This document shows positions 22,655 through 33,700 of a stretch of DNA of 64,000 bases, piece by piece; position 1 is the stretch's first letter; the number at the start of each line of letters is the position of its first letter. The DNA comes from Echinarachnius parma (taxonomy: Eukaryota > Echinodermata > Echinoidea > Clypeasteroida > Echinarachniidae), in the NCBI GenBank assembly GCA_037951105.1, contig JBAMJV010001317.1:1-64000 (forward strand), given 5' to 3'. Made by a program: the position numbers and the translations under genes. A model generated the notes under the pieces. That model did not search any database and had not been told where the DNA came from. It saw only the letters and a list, made by a program, of their open reading frames with translations.

Positions 22655-25600
22655 ACACCAGTATTCAGTAACGGATCACTTTTTTGTGGATACAATTTCT
22701 TGCTAAGACAAAATATTTTTAATGAACTTAATCATAAATCGTTGGAAAGCTAAAATGGTGCAGATTACGAATATTGTAAATTCAAACTCATTCCGTCACT
22801 AATAAGCAAATCACTGCGCGTTTTACGAACCCCTTACGCTGCACCAGTAACGGATCACCACTTCACCAGTAACGGATCACCAGGCTTTTAAATTTTAAAA
22901 ATAATTGACCAATTACCTTAATTTTTTCATCAAAGTGTTTGCCAATTAGCAATTTATCCAGGAAAAATGTTACTTCTTAAATGTGCTTCCTTATTTAGTT
23001 ATGAAGAGTTGAATTCTGCCACACATGATCCTGATGAAATTTTAGCAAAAATCACACAAAAACCCGAATTTACCAAAATATCCAAGTAATTTTCGATGTT
23101 TAAGTTAGAAATATCACAGATTCTAGTGAAATACATTGTTACAGCAAAACAAAATTAATTCTGATCTTTTGTTTTGTTTTTAGAATAGAATCTCTAGGTA
23201 ACCGCCCGGACACACTCCTCTCCAGCAGAGAGAAGTATTGGATAAGACGTCTCTGCACCATTCATCCCCGTGGTCTCAACATCCAAGAAGGCAGTGATTA
23301 ACCTTTGCATCTCTCCCCTTCATCGTCTGCACCACCATTTGTTTGTTTTCACCCCCCATATCGATACTTTACTTTGTTCCACATACCATTCATATTCTTA
23401 TTTCCCATTTTATTTTCCCCATATATTCATTTTAGTTTCCTTTGAGATTCACTGTCACCATTCATACACATAATCATGTTAGTTTATTAATATGTTTGTT
23501 ACGCTTTTTGTTACGCATTTAATTTCTCTCTACAGGTACACTGTCCATAGACATGGGCTTATTCATATACATCCACATTCTCATCATGCATAGTACCACC
23601 TCTATTTTGATCATATTGTTCCACCCTCATTTGTCTCTCCACATTCCCTCTGATTACCTACCTATTTAGGCTCCCTTTTGTTCACTATCTCTTTTACACT
23701 CCCTGTCCCATTCATTTGTCTATGTTGCTTCCCCACATATCATCACCTACTGGGTCCTCATCCTTTTCACTCTCTCCTTTGAACTCGCCTATTCATCTGA
23801 TCCTGCAACACACTTCACTTCACTTTCTTTGTCCTAATCCCCCACACTCATAATCCCCTCTATTGTTCCTCCCCTCTGGAGTGCCCTGGGGCACTCCCAC
23901 ACCTCATCACTGTCTTTTGTTCACATGTCTCTTTCAGTTTCTTGATTTATTTCTTTGATCCTCCCTACCTCTATTCTTCTCTAAGCCTTACACTCTCATC
24001 ACATTTTCTTTGACTGCAGCCACTTAAGGACCCTCCCATGCCTGTTTGCCCTGATTGGTCAAGCAGTCCTGACACTCGTCCACTCACAGTTGCTTTCATT
24101 GTTTTGTGTCTCCACCACCTTTCCTCTTTCCAGCCCCCCTTCCACACATGTGTTTATGTTGGTTATATTCTGTGTTTTTTCTGTAGTAACTGTCATTTGT
24201 GCCCTGACGAAGATTCTGCTAGGATCGAAAGCTAGGCTGTATACGACTCTCTTGTTTTGCTTTTATTTAGGATTTGAAAATGGGTGATCCGTTACTGGTG
24301 TAGATAATTTCTGCTGTAATTATACATTAAAATTTGCCTTTTTTTACTATAAGCCTGCACCCAAACACTCGGAAAATGCTGTGGGGTGTATACCAGAACA
24401 TTTTTCTGTGTAAATAATATATGAATTCTAGATCCGTCGGCATATTTTTGTTTTTTAAACATCTTATTTCAAAAAATAAAACAAATTTTTGTTCTTGAAA
24501 ATCTGAAATCTGTACATTTTGTCACTAGATGACACTATTTTGAAGGCTAATTTCTCACTTTTGCGCGATGATCATGGAACTGAGGTTTATCACTTCTAAA
24601 AAGGAGATGATAAAGTAGAATCATGCACATTCCTCTTCCAGTTATGAAAATTAAAACAATTAGATAGTCACAAACGTCTTTATGCATCGATTTGGGTAGG
24701 TGATACGTTACTGGTAGGTAAGGTATGTGACAACAAAATTCAAGTTTTAAATGTTGGCACAATTTTAGTACCATTGGAAAGAGCTTAAAATAAGCATTAC
24801 AGTGATATAAATATATTTGATATTGGTCAATTATTAACAAAGTTAGGATTTTAAAAATATTTAATTATCGGGCTTTTTTTGGTACCCGAAAAACAAAGAA
24901 CAAAGAAAAAGTTGTGACCTTTTCACAACGGTCTGAAATTAACTTGTAACTTTTTCAATATCCAACCGATTTTAATCAAACTTTCAGTAAAGATAGCTGT
25001 ACTGAAAAAGAACACATTACAACTGTTTTTAATTTTTACTGCCCATCAAGGACGAGAGCTATTTTAAGGCAAAATTGATCATTGTTTTCCTCTACAAATT
25101 GGCAACTCGTAAATTTTGTTGGCCGATCAATGCAATCAAAATATGTGGAAAATAATTAGTAATGACCATTTAAGACAAATATGAAGTGACTTTGCCGCAA
25201 AGTTGCCAATTTGAACACCAATATCTGTTTTGAAAATTTCACAATGTGTTGCCAATTTAAGGCAGTGACACTAAATGAAAAAAGGCATTTGCAAGTGCAA
25301 AGTAATGAAAGCGAGGACCCGACTTGTGGTGCAAAATCAGAGAGATGCGTGCAGTTATTATCATCAAAAATATCGTTTCTGTCATCAGATCAACTTGAAA
25401 CTTAAACTGAATGTTCATGGATATATACTCTAACATATCTATACAGATTACAGTTTCAAAACATTTCCTACATACCTTCAGTAAAAAGAGGTGGGATTTC
25501 ACAAGCAAAAGTTTGGATCGATGGTTTATTCACTTCTGAGCGTCGGACGAAAATAAATTGAAGTGCACAACAAAGGGGAACATGTGAGCTACGTCATCAT

Positions 25601-25756
25601 TATATGGGTTCAATGAACTTAGGAAAAGTACAGCCTCTGAAACGATGCACACGGCACGCTGTCAGGGCACCCAAATCCCTTCGCGAAAAAGTCAGCGGTG
25701 CAACGGAGATGCCCACATGAGCGGGGATCTGTCACGTACCTATTACTGATATGATG
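22655..25756. other. Fourth motif-bearing segment (AGTAACGGATCAC), possible element D
   Basis: AGTAACGGATCAC occurs near 22670, 22850 and 22867 (forward) and inverted as GTGATCCGTTACT near 24286, with a degenerate inverted copy near 24702. The layout copies that of elements B and C. CATCATAT at 16023-16030 and ATATGATG at 25749-25756 might be the outer ends, but no target duplication supports this. Confidence 0.4.
23180..24245 (+). mobile_element. Penelope-like retroelement tail (GIY-YIG C-terminus plus 3' region)
   Basis: A short frame ending with TAA near 23300 reads SSREKYWIRRLCTIHPRGLN then IQEGSD. The pattern REKYWI-x-L-x-T-x-HP-x-GLN is the C-terminal end of GIY-YIG endonuclease domains in Penelope-like elements. 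About 900 bp of pyrimidine-rich sequence follows, ending CCTGACGAAGATTCTGCTAG, GATCGAAAGCTAGG. A relic of the same tail is at 41030-41190. The element is 5'-truncated. Family assignment is from motif memory. Confidence 0.55.
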
Positions 25757-25905
25757 TAGAAACGGTAATTAGTAAATATATTAAAGTAACATAACCACAA
25801 TTATAAAAACAATATACATTGATTTGAATCAACCCCGAATCAACCATTCATCGCATTAGCATCCATCACTTTTTGCACATGTCAACAAAGTTACTACCGG
25901 TAGAT

Positions 25906-26762
25906 TACATTGAGATGCCCGAGTCCTGACAGCTCAGCTGACTGAGCTGAGCTGTGAGCTATAAAATGTTAAGCCACCTGTGCAAGCCGAGCGCTGAGGC
26001 CGAGCTGAGGTGAGCTAGCGCAGCCAAGCTAGTTACGGACAGCCATTGTTACCACTCCCACAACTCCAGGGCTGCTGAACGCTGCAAATACGTCAATCAC
26101 CCAGGGCCAGGTTGGCTCAGCTCGGTTTTCATTTTTCAGACTTTCAGTTCATTCATTCTACCACCAGTGATTTGATTTGTCCGACTTTAATTTGACATTA
26201 ACGATACTTTAAAATCAGGAAGAGTCTATCAAAGTCAGGACTCCCGAATTAAGGCGAAGAACTCACCTCACTACTTGCTCCCCAAGACCGTCAAGATACA
26301 CTCGATGAAAACACAACCGGCGCACGTAATTATGTGTGGTACAGTACCGATCGAGCATTCGGATAGCCGGCTGGAGATTTGGCCTTTGGTACACATGGGT
26401 AACCTAGGCCACCCGGATCGGAGCTCAGTCTTATTTTTTATAAACCGACACGAACCGCGCGCGCGATGCACGTGGATGAATGGTTCACCTATTCAGTTCA
26501 TGCATTATGTCAACAGAACTAGCTGAGTGCAATTGATGCCATGTGCTGATGGCATGCTAACAAAACTTTGAGGTCTTGGACAAATTGGACAGCAAGCCAA
26601 AGGGAGAGCAAAATGATGGGAGGAGCAACTGTAAGTGTAACTTGCTGTGACTGATGATGATGTATGTGAGTGTGACTCGAGTGTGAGAGTGATAATTGAT
26701 ATGTCTTTGAGTCTTTGAGTTTGAGTCGTTTGACTTTATTAATATTAATCTAAATCTGCAAA
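25906..26762. other. GC-richer unassigned segment
   Basis: Contains clustered GAGCT/AGCTC units (25925-26040), CpG-containing sequence to about 26530 and overlapping open frames of 66 and 83 codons on opposite strands with no known motif. It could be an unannotated first exon or promoter, or another repeat. Confidence 0.3.
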
Positions 26763-26993
26763 TGATGACATAAATGGTACCCTGGGGTACCAAACGAATA
26801 TCCGCCATTTTGTTTAATTATTTATTTAATTTTTAGGGCTGTACTGTGGGTATAGCGTGCATACAATCGCGCGCTGCAATGCATACACAACGCAATACGG
26901 TTGTGCTTCGAGTGGACACAAGATGGCGCTACACAACGCGGTACCCCGGGGTACAACGGTACCCCGGGGTACCGCGTGTGTCATCAAATGTCA
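26763..26993. mobile_element. MITE with GGTACCCC palindromes, copy 2
   Basis: Ends ATGACATAAATGGTACCC and GGGTACCGCGTGTGTCAT. Internal GGTACCCCGGGGTACC is a perfect 16-bp palindrome. Inverted relative to 14664-14942. Confidence 0.65.
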
Positions 26994-27152
26994 AATGACA
27001 TTGACAGTTCAACTTCAACGTCTTCAAATTCAATATGTCTTGTCTTGTCTTGTTAATACTGCACAAATCGCCTCCAGATGGTGGCTATAAACTTACTATA
27101 AACGTGCAGGCCTTCATCATTCATGCAATCAACTCAAGGCTATGCACTAGAT

Positions 27153-28300
27153 TTATGCCTTTTCAAGCAGATCCTTAAATGTTGTCGTTGAAGCATCCGC
27201 CGTTTTAATGTTTGACGGCAGTGAATTCCAGAGTGGAATGGTCCGGGCAGCTGGGCCTGTCCGGGGGTACAAGGAAAAATGGTAGCAGTTCTTGCTACTT
27301 AAGATTGTATCGTAGTTTAAGATGTGGTGTTGGCGGGTGCGAGGCCTCCTTTCTCGATCTTGGTTGTTGAGCGATAGGTGACGAATGTTTGCTGCTATTT
27401 AGTGAGTGTGCTTCTTTGTACAGCATGGTCATGGAGAGTCTGGCTATCGTACGGCTGTTAGTTACACTGCTGGTCCTGCTGTAATCATTTGCAACAAAAC
27501 GTGCGGCTCTCCTCGATCCTCTGAACTTTCTCCAAATTGTCAGTGTGTACCTTCTGATGAGGGTCCCAAATTGAGCTGCAAAACTCGAGTCGAGGTCTGA
27601 CGAGGGTTTTGTAGCCATGTAGGCAATGTCTTTTGTTGATTTATTACAATTCCAAAAGTTTCTCCTGAGAAGCCCTTAAGAAGAATCTTATTCACATTTG
27701 TGATGGTCTTATTTATGTGTTTACACCAGCTAAGGCCAAATAAAAAAACAAACATGTTTTTAGCGTCCTGCTCTTTTGAAAAAAGGAAGGAGGAGGCCCT
27801 TTTTTTTATTTATTTTTTTTTTCAAAATGGCCGACTTTTTTCAAAATGGCCGACTGACCCATTTATCCAAAATAACGAATGAGTCTATATTAAAAGTACG
27901 ATCTTTTTAAAAATCATTTTTTCCCAAAAAAAAAATCACAAATTTTTTTTTTTTTTTTTTTTTTACATTTTTCACAAAAAAAAAAGAAAAAAGAAAAAGC
28001 AGGCGGCCTCCAAAAAGGAAGCGGGCGGGGACGCTAAACATCTTTTTTTTTAAATTTGGCCTAAGGTCATTGGATAGTTCAACTCCTAGATAGGGGTGAT
28101 GTTCCACTTCCTGTAACTCGGCATCTCTCAAGTTGTACCTTTGCTGAATCTAGGCCTCTTCTTGTGAGTCATCCGCATGATAGAACACTTGGCAGAGTTG
28201 AACTTCATCTGCCATGCCCATGTAGAACTCCAGTTGCACAGTGAGTCGATGTCCTGTTGAAGAATTGTGCAATCTTGTGTTGAAGCTATTGGTCGATAGA
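27153..28300 (-). pseudogene. Decayed LINE reverse transcriptase, C-terminal part
   Basis: Read on the minus strand across frameshifts: DSLCNWSSTWAWQMKFNSAK, HHPYLGVELSNDL, WCKHINKTITNVNKILL, EFAAQ-type RT thumb, RRAARFVANDYS, then PRTGPAARTIPLWNSLPSNI and TFKDLLEKA followed by TAA at 27155-27153. This order is that of Jockey/CR1-type non-LTR retrotransposons. It starts mid-domain (LLYRPI) and is interrupted by a MITE at 27735-28060. Not functional. Confidence 0.8.
27735..28060. mobile_element. MITE inserted in the LINE, target duplication CTAAG
   Basis: CTAAG at 27730-27734 and 28061-28065. Ends GCCAAAT / ATTTGGC, with inverted GTTTTTAGCGTCC and GGACGCTAAAC further in. Removing it rejoins the LINE frame at NDLSWCKH. 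Contains long A and T tracts. Confidence 0.8.
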
Positions 28301-28325
28301 GTAGGACTAAAGGACTAATATAAGG

Positions 28326-29210
28326 CAATGCTCGAAATTAGCATAGGCCCGATGGCCTGGGGCCACCAAAAATTGCTGTCGGGCCAGTAAAAAACTCATA
28401 TTTCAAAGTTTGGTGGCCCGATTGGGCCACCAACAAATTTTTTTTTTTTTTTTTAGATACCCTGTAGTCATGCTTAGTCCTATCTAGGGCTTGACAAGAG
28501 CTTGATTTTAAATGTAGCATTCAGCAACTTATACCCTTTTCTCACATACAAAATATTGGTTAGTTAAAAAGTTGCAAGTTAATTGAGCAAGTAACACTGC
28601 TGCTAATTAGCAGCATTACTCATTTTCTAACCAGTTACTTTATAAAAAAAGTTTCATATTCAAAATCGTTGTTAGTAATTTCAGTTATTTTGCGTATTTT
28701 GCATATCTAATGAGCATCATGAATATTCATATGCTGCTCATGAATATTCATATATTACTAATATATATCGCAATTTTAAAATATGTCTTTTGTCTAAGGC
28801 GTTCAGACAACACTGCACAGAATTTTGAGGTCAAATTGAATTCTCTCTTTTTCTACCATTTTTGTTTTGTCACCTAGACCTTGACTATGTATGACTGGAA
28901 GTGAAATTGTCACTCGTGTGTATTCAATCGCTGTGATTTTTTGATGAAGACAATGAATAAAAAGACATGACACACACACATTCATGTTTATTTAATTCAT
29001 CTTACAATGAAACAAAGGGGAATGAAAAATAAAAAAAGTATTGCCTAGTACCCTGAAACTATTCATATGGTTATTGTATTCATTTTACTTTTGTTTTTCC
29101 TTATTTTTTTCGGGCCAGTAGTTTTTGGTTTCGGGCCACCAAATTTGGAAAAATACTAATTTTACTGGCCCGATCGGGCCACCAGCAAAAAAAGTTAATT
29201 TCGAGCATTG
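28326..29210. mobile_element. hAT-like element, 885 bp, target duplication TATAAGG
   Basis: TATAAGG at 28319-28325 and 29211-29217. Ends CAATGCTCGAAATTAGC and GTTAATTTCGAGCATTG. Subterminal GGCCCGAT-GGGCCACCA units at both ends. CAGGGCTCGA-like ends with 7-8 bp duplications are typical of hAT MITEs. A related copy is at 42721-43062. Confidence 0.8.
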
Positions 29211-29217
29211 TATAAGG

Positions 29218-30683
29218 ACTAAAATAACGGCTTGCCTGCCTTCTAATCTTAGCCTATGTATCAATGTCTAACTCTACTCTCTAGATCGAGAAATCTAACG
29301 TTTTCACTTTCAGGGCCTCTTTGACTTTGACATTTTCTGTACTGCTGTACTGTCAATATACTGCCCCTGGCCCCCTAGTCTAGATCGACAAATCTAGCGC
29401 TTTTATGGACATGCCCTCTTTGTCTTTGACATTATTACTGTAATATTTAATTGTCGGCCTTCTAGCGCTAGACGCTACGATTGACACCTGTCGTGCGAGC
29501 CAAGAACAACGGACTGGCAGTCATAAATACATGGGTTTTGCGCTTGTTATTACAGAAATATCAATTTTATTTCTGGCAACTACTAGTATGATACATAAAC
29601 TCACCGATCTAGTTTGCCCCACTTCATGACATGTCTTTTTAACGCTAATTTTGTTGTATTTAAAATGCTTTTCAGCAACTGTTGCGAAACTTTTTGCACA
29701 CAGTCACAGCGTTCAAATGGTGGGTACGGTACGGTGACCAGTCGGTGGGTCGCCCCGGCCCGGTCGCCCCATACGCGTTACATACGGGCACGCTAGGGAA
29801 AAAGGGAATTCCCCCTAGTGTTTACTTGGATAATGAGGGCAGCTTTAAATTTCATCCCTTTTCATGGTAACGAAGCAAGGAGTGACTTGCAGGGGGTTGC
29901 AGAAGTTCAGACAATACTGGTTTCAAAGAGAGAAGTCACATTGCCCTGCAGGTGCATTCTTTGCTTTGACTCTTTGTGACTGAAATGTAATATAAAAGCT
30001 ATTGACTGGAAAGTCTGATAGCTGATTCAGAGTACTTTGCAGAACCCATGTCAGTTAGGTCATTCAGACACTAATCTCTTAAATAATCCCTTCAGCCTTT
30101 TTGATAATAATGGCTGGCAGACAAGCCTAAACATGTAAACAACTGTTATAAACTTGTGGTTGAGTGCTGCACAGCCAGAAAGCTCATGCAAGGATTGGTG
30201 CTTCAAGTCATATATCAGATATTTAAAAACTGGAATTTAAAGTGCTTCTGACATTGGAAAGCTCATTTAAGTTTGAAATTATATTCAATTCTAACCTCCC
30301 ATCATGTTAAGTTTGATTAATTGGTGAGATTTTAGCTAGAAATGTTTTTATGATTTTGGCCAGTCTTTCAAACTATTTTACTGCAGCCTGCCTATGACAT
30401 CTAGGTGTTAGAGTGCCCCCCCCCCCATGTTTAAATATTTTGTATAACAAATACACAATATACCCAGTCTGCCCCCCATAATTCTCTTTCATTACAAACA
30501 ATTTTAGAGTGCTAGTTTGATTCAGGTAGGCTAGACAAGAGGCAATTATTTGTTTCCCTTCATTTGCAATTAGAAGAAAGAATATACCCTGGAAATGAAA
30601 TGTTTCTGGTTTTCTTTCTTGTCGGCTTGCCAGGTTTAAAGAATTAACGTGCATCATAGAGTGTGAAAGAACTGATCATCACC
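29218..30683 (+). promoter_or_regulatory. Upstream region of the F-box gene
   Basis: No repeat of the families above is seen. A CpG-containing patch at about 29460-29800 could mark a promoter. A C tract lies at 30415-30425. Position is the main argument; no TATA box or transcription start could be fixed. Confidence 0.3.
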
Positions 30684-30731
30684 ATGGAAACCAGAAGCAG
30701 GACAAGAGCAAATCGTGGAAACGTCAAAGAT
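30684..30731 (+). CDS. F-box gene exon 1 (start)
   Basis: ATG in context CACCATGG, encoding METRSRTRANRGNVKD, then donor GTAAGTGA, phase 0. A 16-codon exon that is basic in character. Confidence 0.8.
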
Positions 30732-33700
30732 GTAAGTGAACGTCCTCTGTTACTTTCTAGTTTCTAACCAACAACGTCTGACAGTTCAGTAAGAGGCCCT
30801 TCCAAATGAGACCACTGGTTTACTTGTGCAAGCAGGGTTGAGGGCAGTAAGACCAGGGGTTGAAGGGGGGGGGGGGGGGGGGGGTGACCATCTCCCAAGA
30901 TTACTGGTATGGTTGTGCGAGCAGGAAACAGGGGGGGGATTCCAAGGCCACTGGTTCAAGCAGTGGAGGCATATGACCAAGCCTGTTGGTGGGGGCACAA
31001 TAATTAAGTGGGGAGCACCTGCCCCTCCCCCCCCCCCCCCCCCCCCCCCCGGGTTAGACTATGCCCCGGTCCGTACTTGGCTAAGGACTTCATAAATTCA
31101 GGATGCTAGTTTGAGAATGTTATTTATTTTTTTAATTATTTGATATACATGATTACAAAAAAACAATAATAATTATTCCAATAAATATGATGCTCTATTG
31201 CACTCTTCATCTGAACCCTCTGCCAGGAAGGCCTCACAATTTTTTTAGAAGTAATCATGCATCTTAATTTGCCTTAATTTCTGCGCAGGTTGAACAAAAT
31301 GTGAAGAATAACACCAGAAAAGGTAGAACAACTTCAAGAGACCATGCAGATGCAGCGGAACCTCCTAGGAAGAAGAAAAAGGCAGTCGGTCGTCAAATCT
31401 ATGAACTCCCGCCGGAAATTATCGTTCACATTTTGAGCTACCTCCCGCTGAGGGATGTGATTAGTGCCAGAGGGGTATGCAAGGCCTGGAATGGTATCTT
31501 CAAAAATCCTAGTCTGGTAGGTGCACTGTATTTTGATAATTCTGAAAAATGATAATGATAATATTGATAATAACTAGGCTGGGGACAATAATTTGAATAG
31601 CTGAACACCTGTTGGTATTCGAATATGACTTTTTTTACTATCCAGATCCAAACTGGGGGGAGGGGGTTGTAGTATTTCATAATATATTATATTTAAACAA
31701 TCCACATCAAGTTATATTAATAAGAGTATATCAGAGCTCCATTAAATTTGACTGTTACTGTAGGGTGCAGCATAACAAAATTTAAACAAATTATCTACAA
31801 ATGATTCAGATATTCAGCGCTTAGAGATGATTATCAATTATATTAGGCGCTAATATAAATCTAAACATTATTATTATTATTATTATATCCGGTATATCCG
31901 AATACCTTTCGGGTTGAATATTCAAATATCAAAAAGGTATTCAACCCAGGCCTAATAATAACAATACTTATTAGTTTTGTTTACACAGGGTAGCCTATTC
32001 TCCCAGGGGGCTCTGATACCAATTTAATTACCTTGGTCAAAGGATACACACCTGCAATCAATCCAGCACTTAATATGCACTCTCTTAACTCCCTGATGAT
32101 CATTCCAGCCAGTGCATTTGAGAAGCACACATGCTTTACACAGCCTTACACATCCTTCCGAGTAACTGTTTTTACTCCTGGATGGATGTTATTATTATTA
32201 TTATTATATTCCATGCTGTTTCATTTAGATGAATGTGAATAGGGTCAGGGCTTGCCCTTAGCAGTAGCCCTGATGCCAAGGGCCACCAGAATGTTATTGT
32301 TCTAATATCCTGCCTTCAATATTTGTGTTTTGTTTCTAGTGGAAGGCAGTCGAGTTTGATAGGAGTTTGAAAGTGAAGGTATTGACCAATGCTAGACTGT
32401 GGAAGAAACTGAAGCGAATGGGAACAACATGTGTAGTAAGTGAAGATCATTAATATGATATTGAATTTTTTTGAACAGCTGTAACTCCATGTATAAACAG
32501 GCCTTTGCTTTTGGTCGTGGGATGACATCAATTGTTGTTATATCGGGGATAATTATGTCTACAATTGGTGATAATGGCAGATGAAAGTTATATTTACTTT
32601 CTATATGAATTGCCAATTATAATATGAATTTGACATCAGGAAAGATGAACTAATATGGTGGTTAATGAAGGAAGGGTATTTAAAAGAAAGATTAATTTGA
32701 CATGGCACATGCATACAAATTGAGCTTTGTAGAAAATAGTGTTTTCCCATGGAATATATTAAAATATAATATCGGAACAGTGGGAATTTGATATGCCTAT
32801 TATAAACATTAAAGGGACAGATCCTCTTTTGCAAGCCAAATTTCAAAAGTTGCGAGGTTATTGTCTTATATGAAAGAAAATGTCATTTAATAGCATGCCT
32901 GAAAAAATTAGGGCTTGAAATTTCTTTTTCATGGAGTTATAGACCTAAATCTAATAAACCGTCGTCCAACAAACAATTCGGTGGATTCACAATACAGTGC
33001 GCCACCTATCGGTTTAGAGGACAGGCCGAAATCCGCAATGCCTCATGGGAAATGGTCGACATCGAAATATAAGGCCGTATACAGCTCAGTGGTGCTAGGC
33101 TGTACTATAATAATAATAATAGACATTTATATAGCGCAAATTGCAAAGAGCCTCTAAGCGCTTAAATAATTATTTAACTATTTTTACCCATGGTCAACAG
33201 GTACATTTCAAACCCACACAATGATATTGCAAAGGCAGTGGGCAGGGTTCGAACTCGGGATCTCATGATCGGAAAGCGCGCGCTCTACCAATCTTGCCAC
33301 AACCACATCCACATGTACTGTGATGTCGACCCCGAAGTTGGAAATTGGCCTGTCCGCTGCAACCGATAGGTGGCGCACTGTATTATGAATCCACCGAATT
33401 GTGCATTATAAGTATATTCACCCAGTGAGGAAGTTCGTACAGGGATTGCAAGAAGTACCACAACGCTATGCGTGACCCCTACGTGACTCGCGCTAGCTAC
33501 GTGACCCTCACACACAAACGAATAGCATGACCGCACACTAGGCAAAATAACCAAACCTCGCTTAAACTGACTACCGTAAAACTCCGTGTATAAGACGCAC
33601 TCGTGTATAAAACGCACCCCCAACTTTCACAGGAAAAAAAAAAAAAAAAAAAAATCTATTTTTTTTGGGGGGGGGGGGGGGGGGGAGGGGGACACCCTGT

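Larger units (their letters stand above)
15684..25905. mobile_element. TTAA MITE (second family) split by a roughly 9.8-kb insertion
   Basis: The left piece 15684-16030 follows the 52228-52605 copy from AGTAACATTGTCCAAATC to about CACACAATACCC and GTGGACA. The right piece from about 25810 resumes AACAATATACATTG, then CAACCATTCATC and TTTTTGCACATGTCAACAAA. The original MITE is therefore interrupted between these points by the nested elements below. Confidence 0.65.

Noticed and set aside
16023-25756. CATCATAT/ATATGATG as certain ends of a 9.7-kb outer element
   Set aside because: Only 8 bp match and no target duplication is visible. The flanking MITE also has a similar sequence here, so it is mentioned only as a possibility.
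33240-33305. A tRNA gene
   Set aside because: A and B boxes are present but no full cloverleaf with an acceptor stem is seen, and it is followed by a SINE body and simple-repeat tail.
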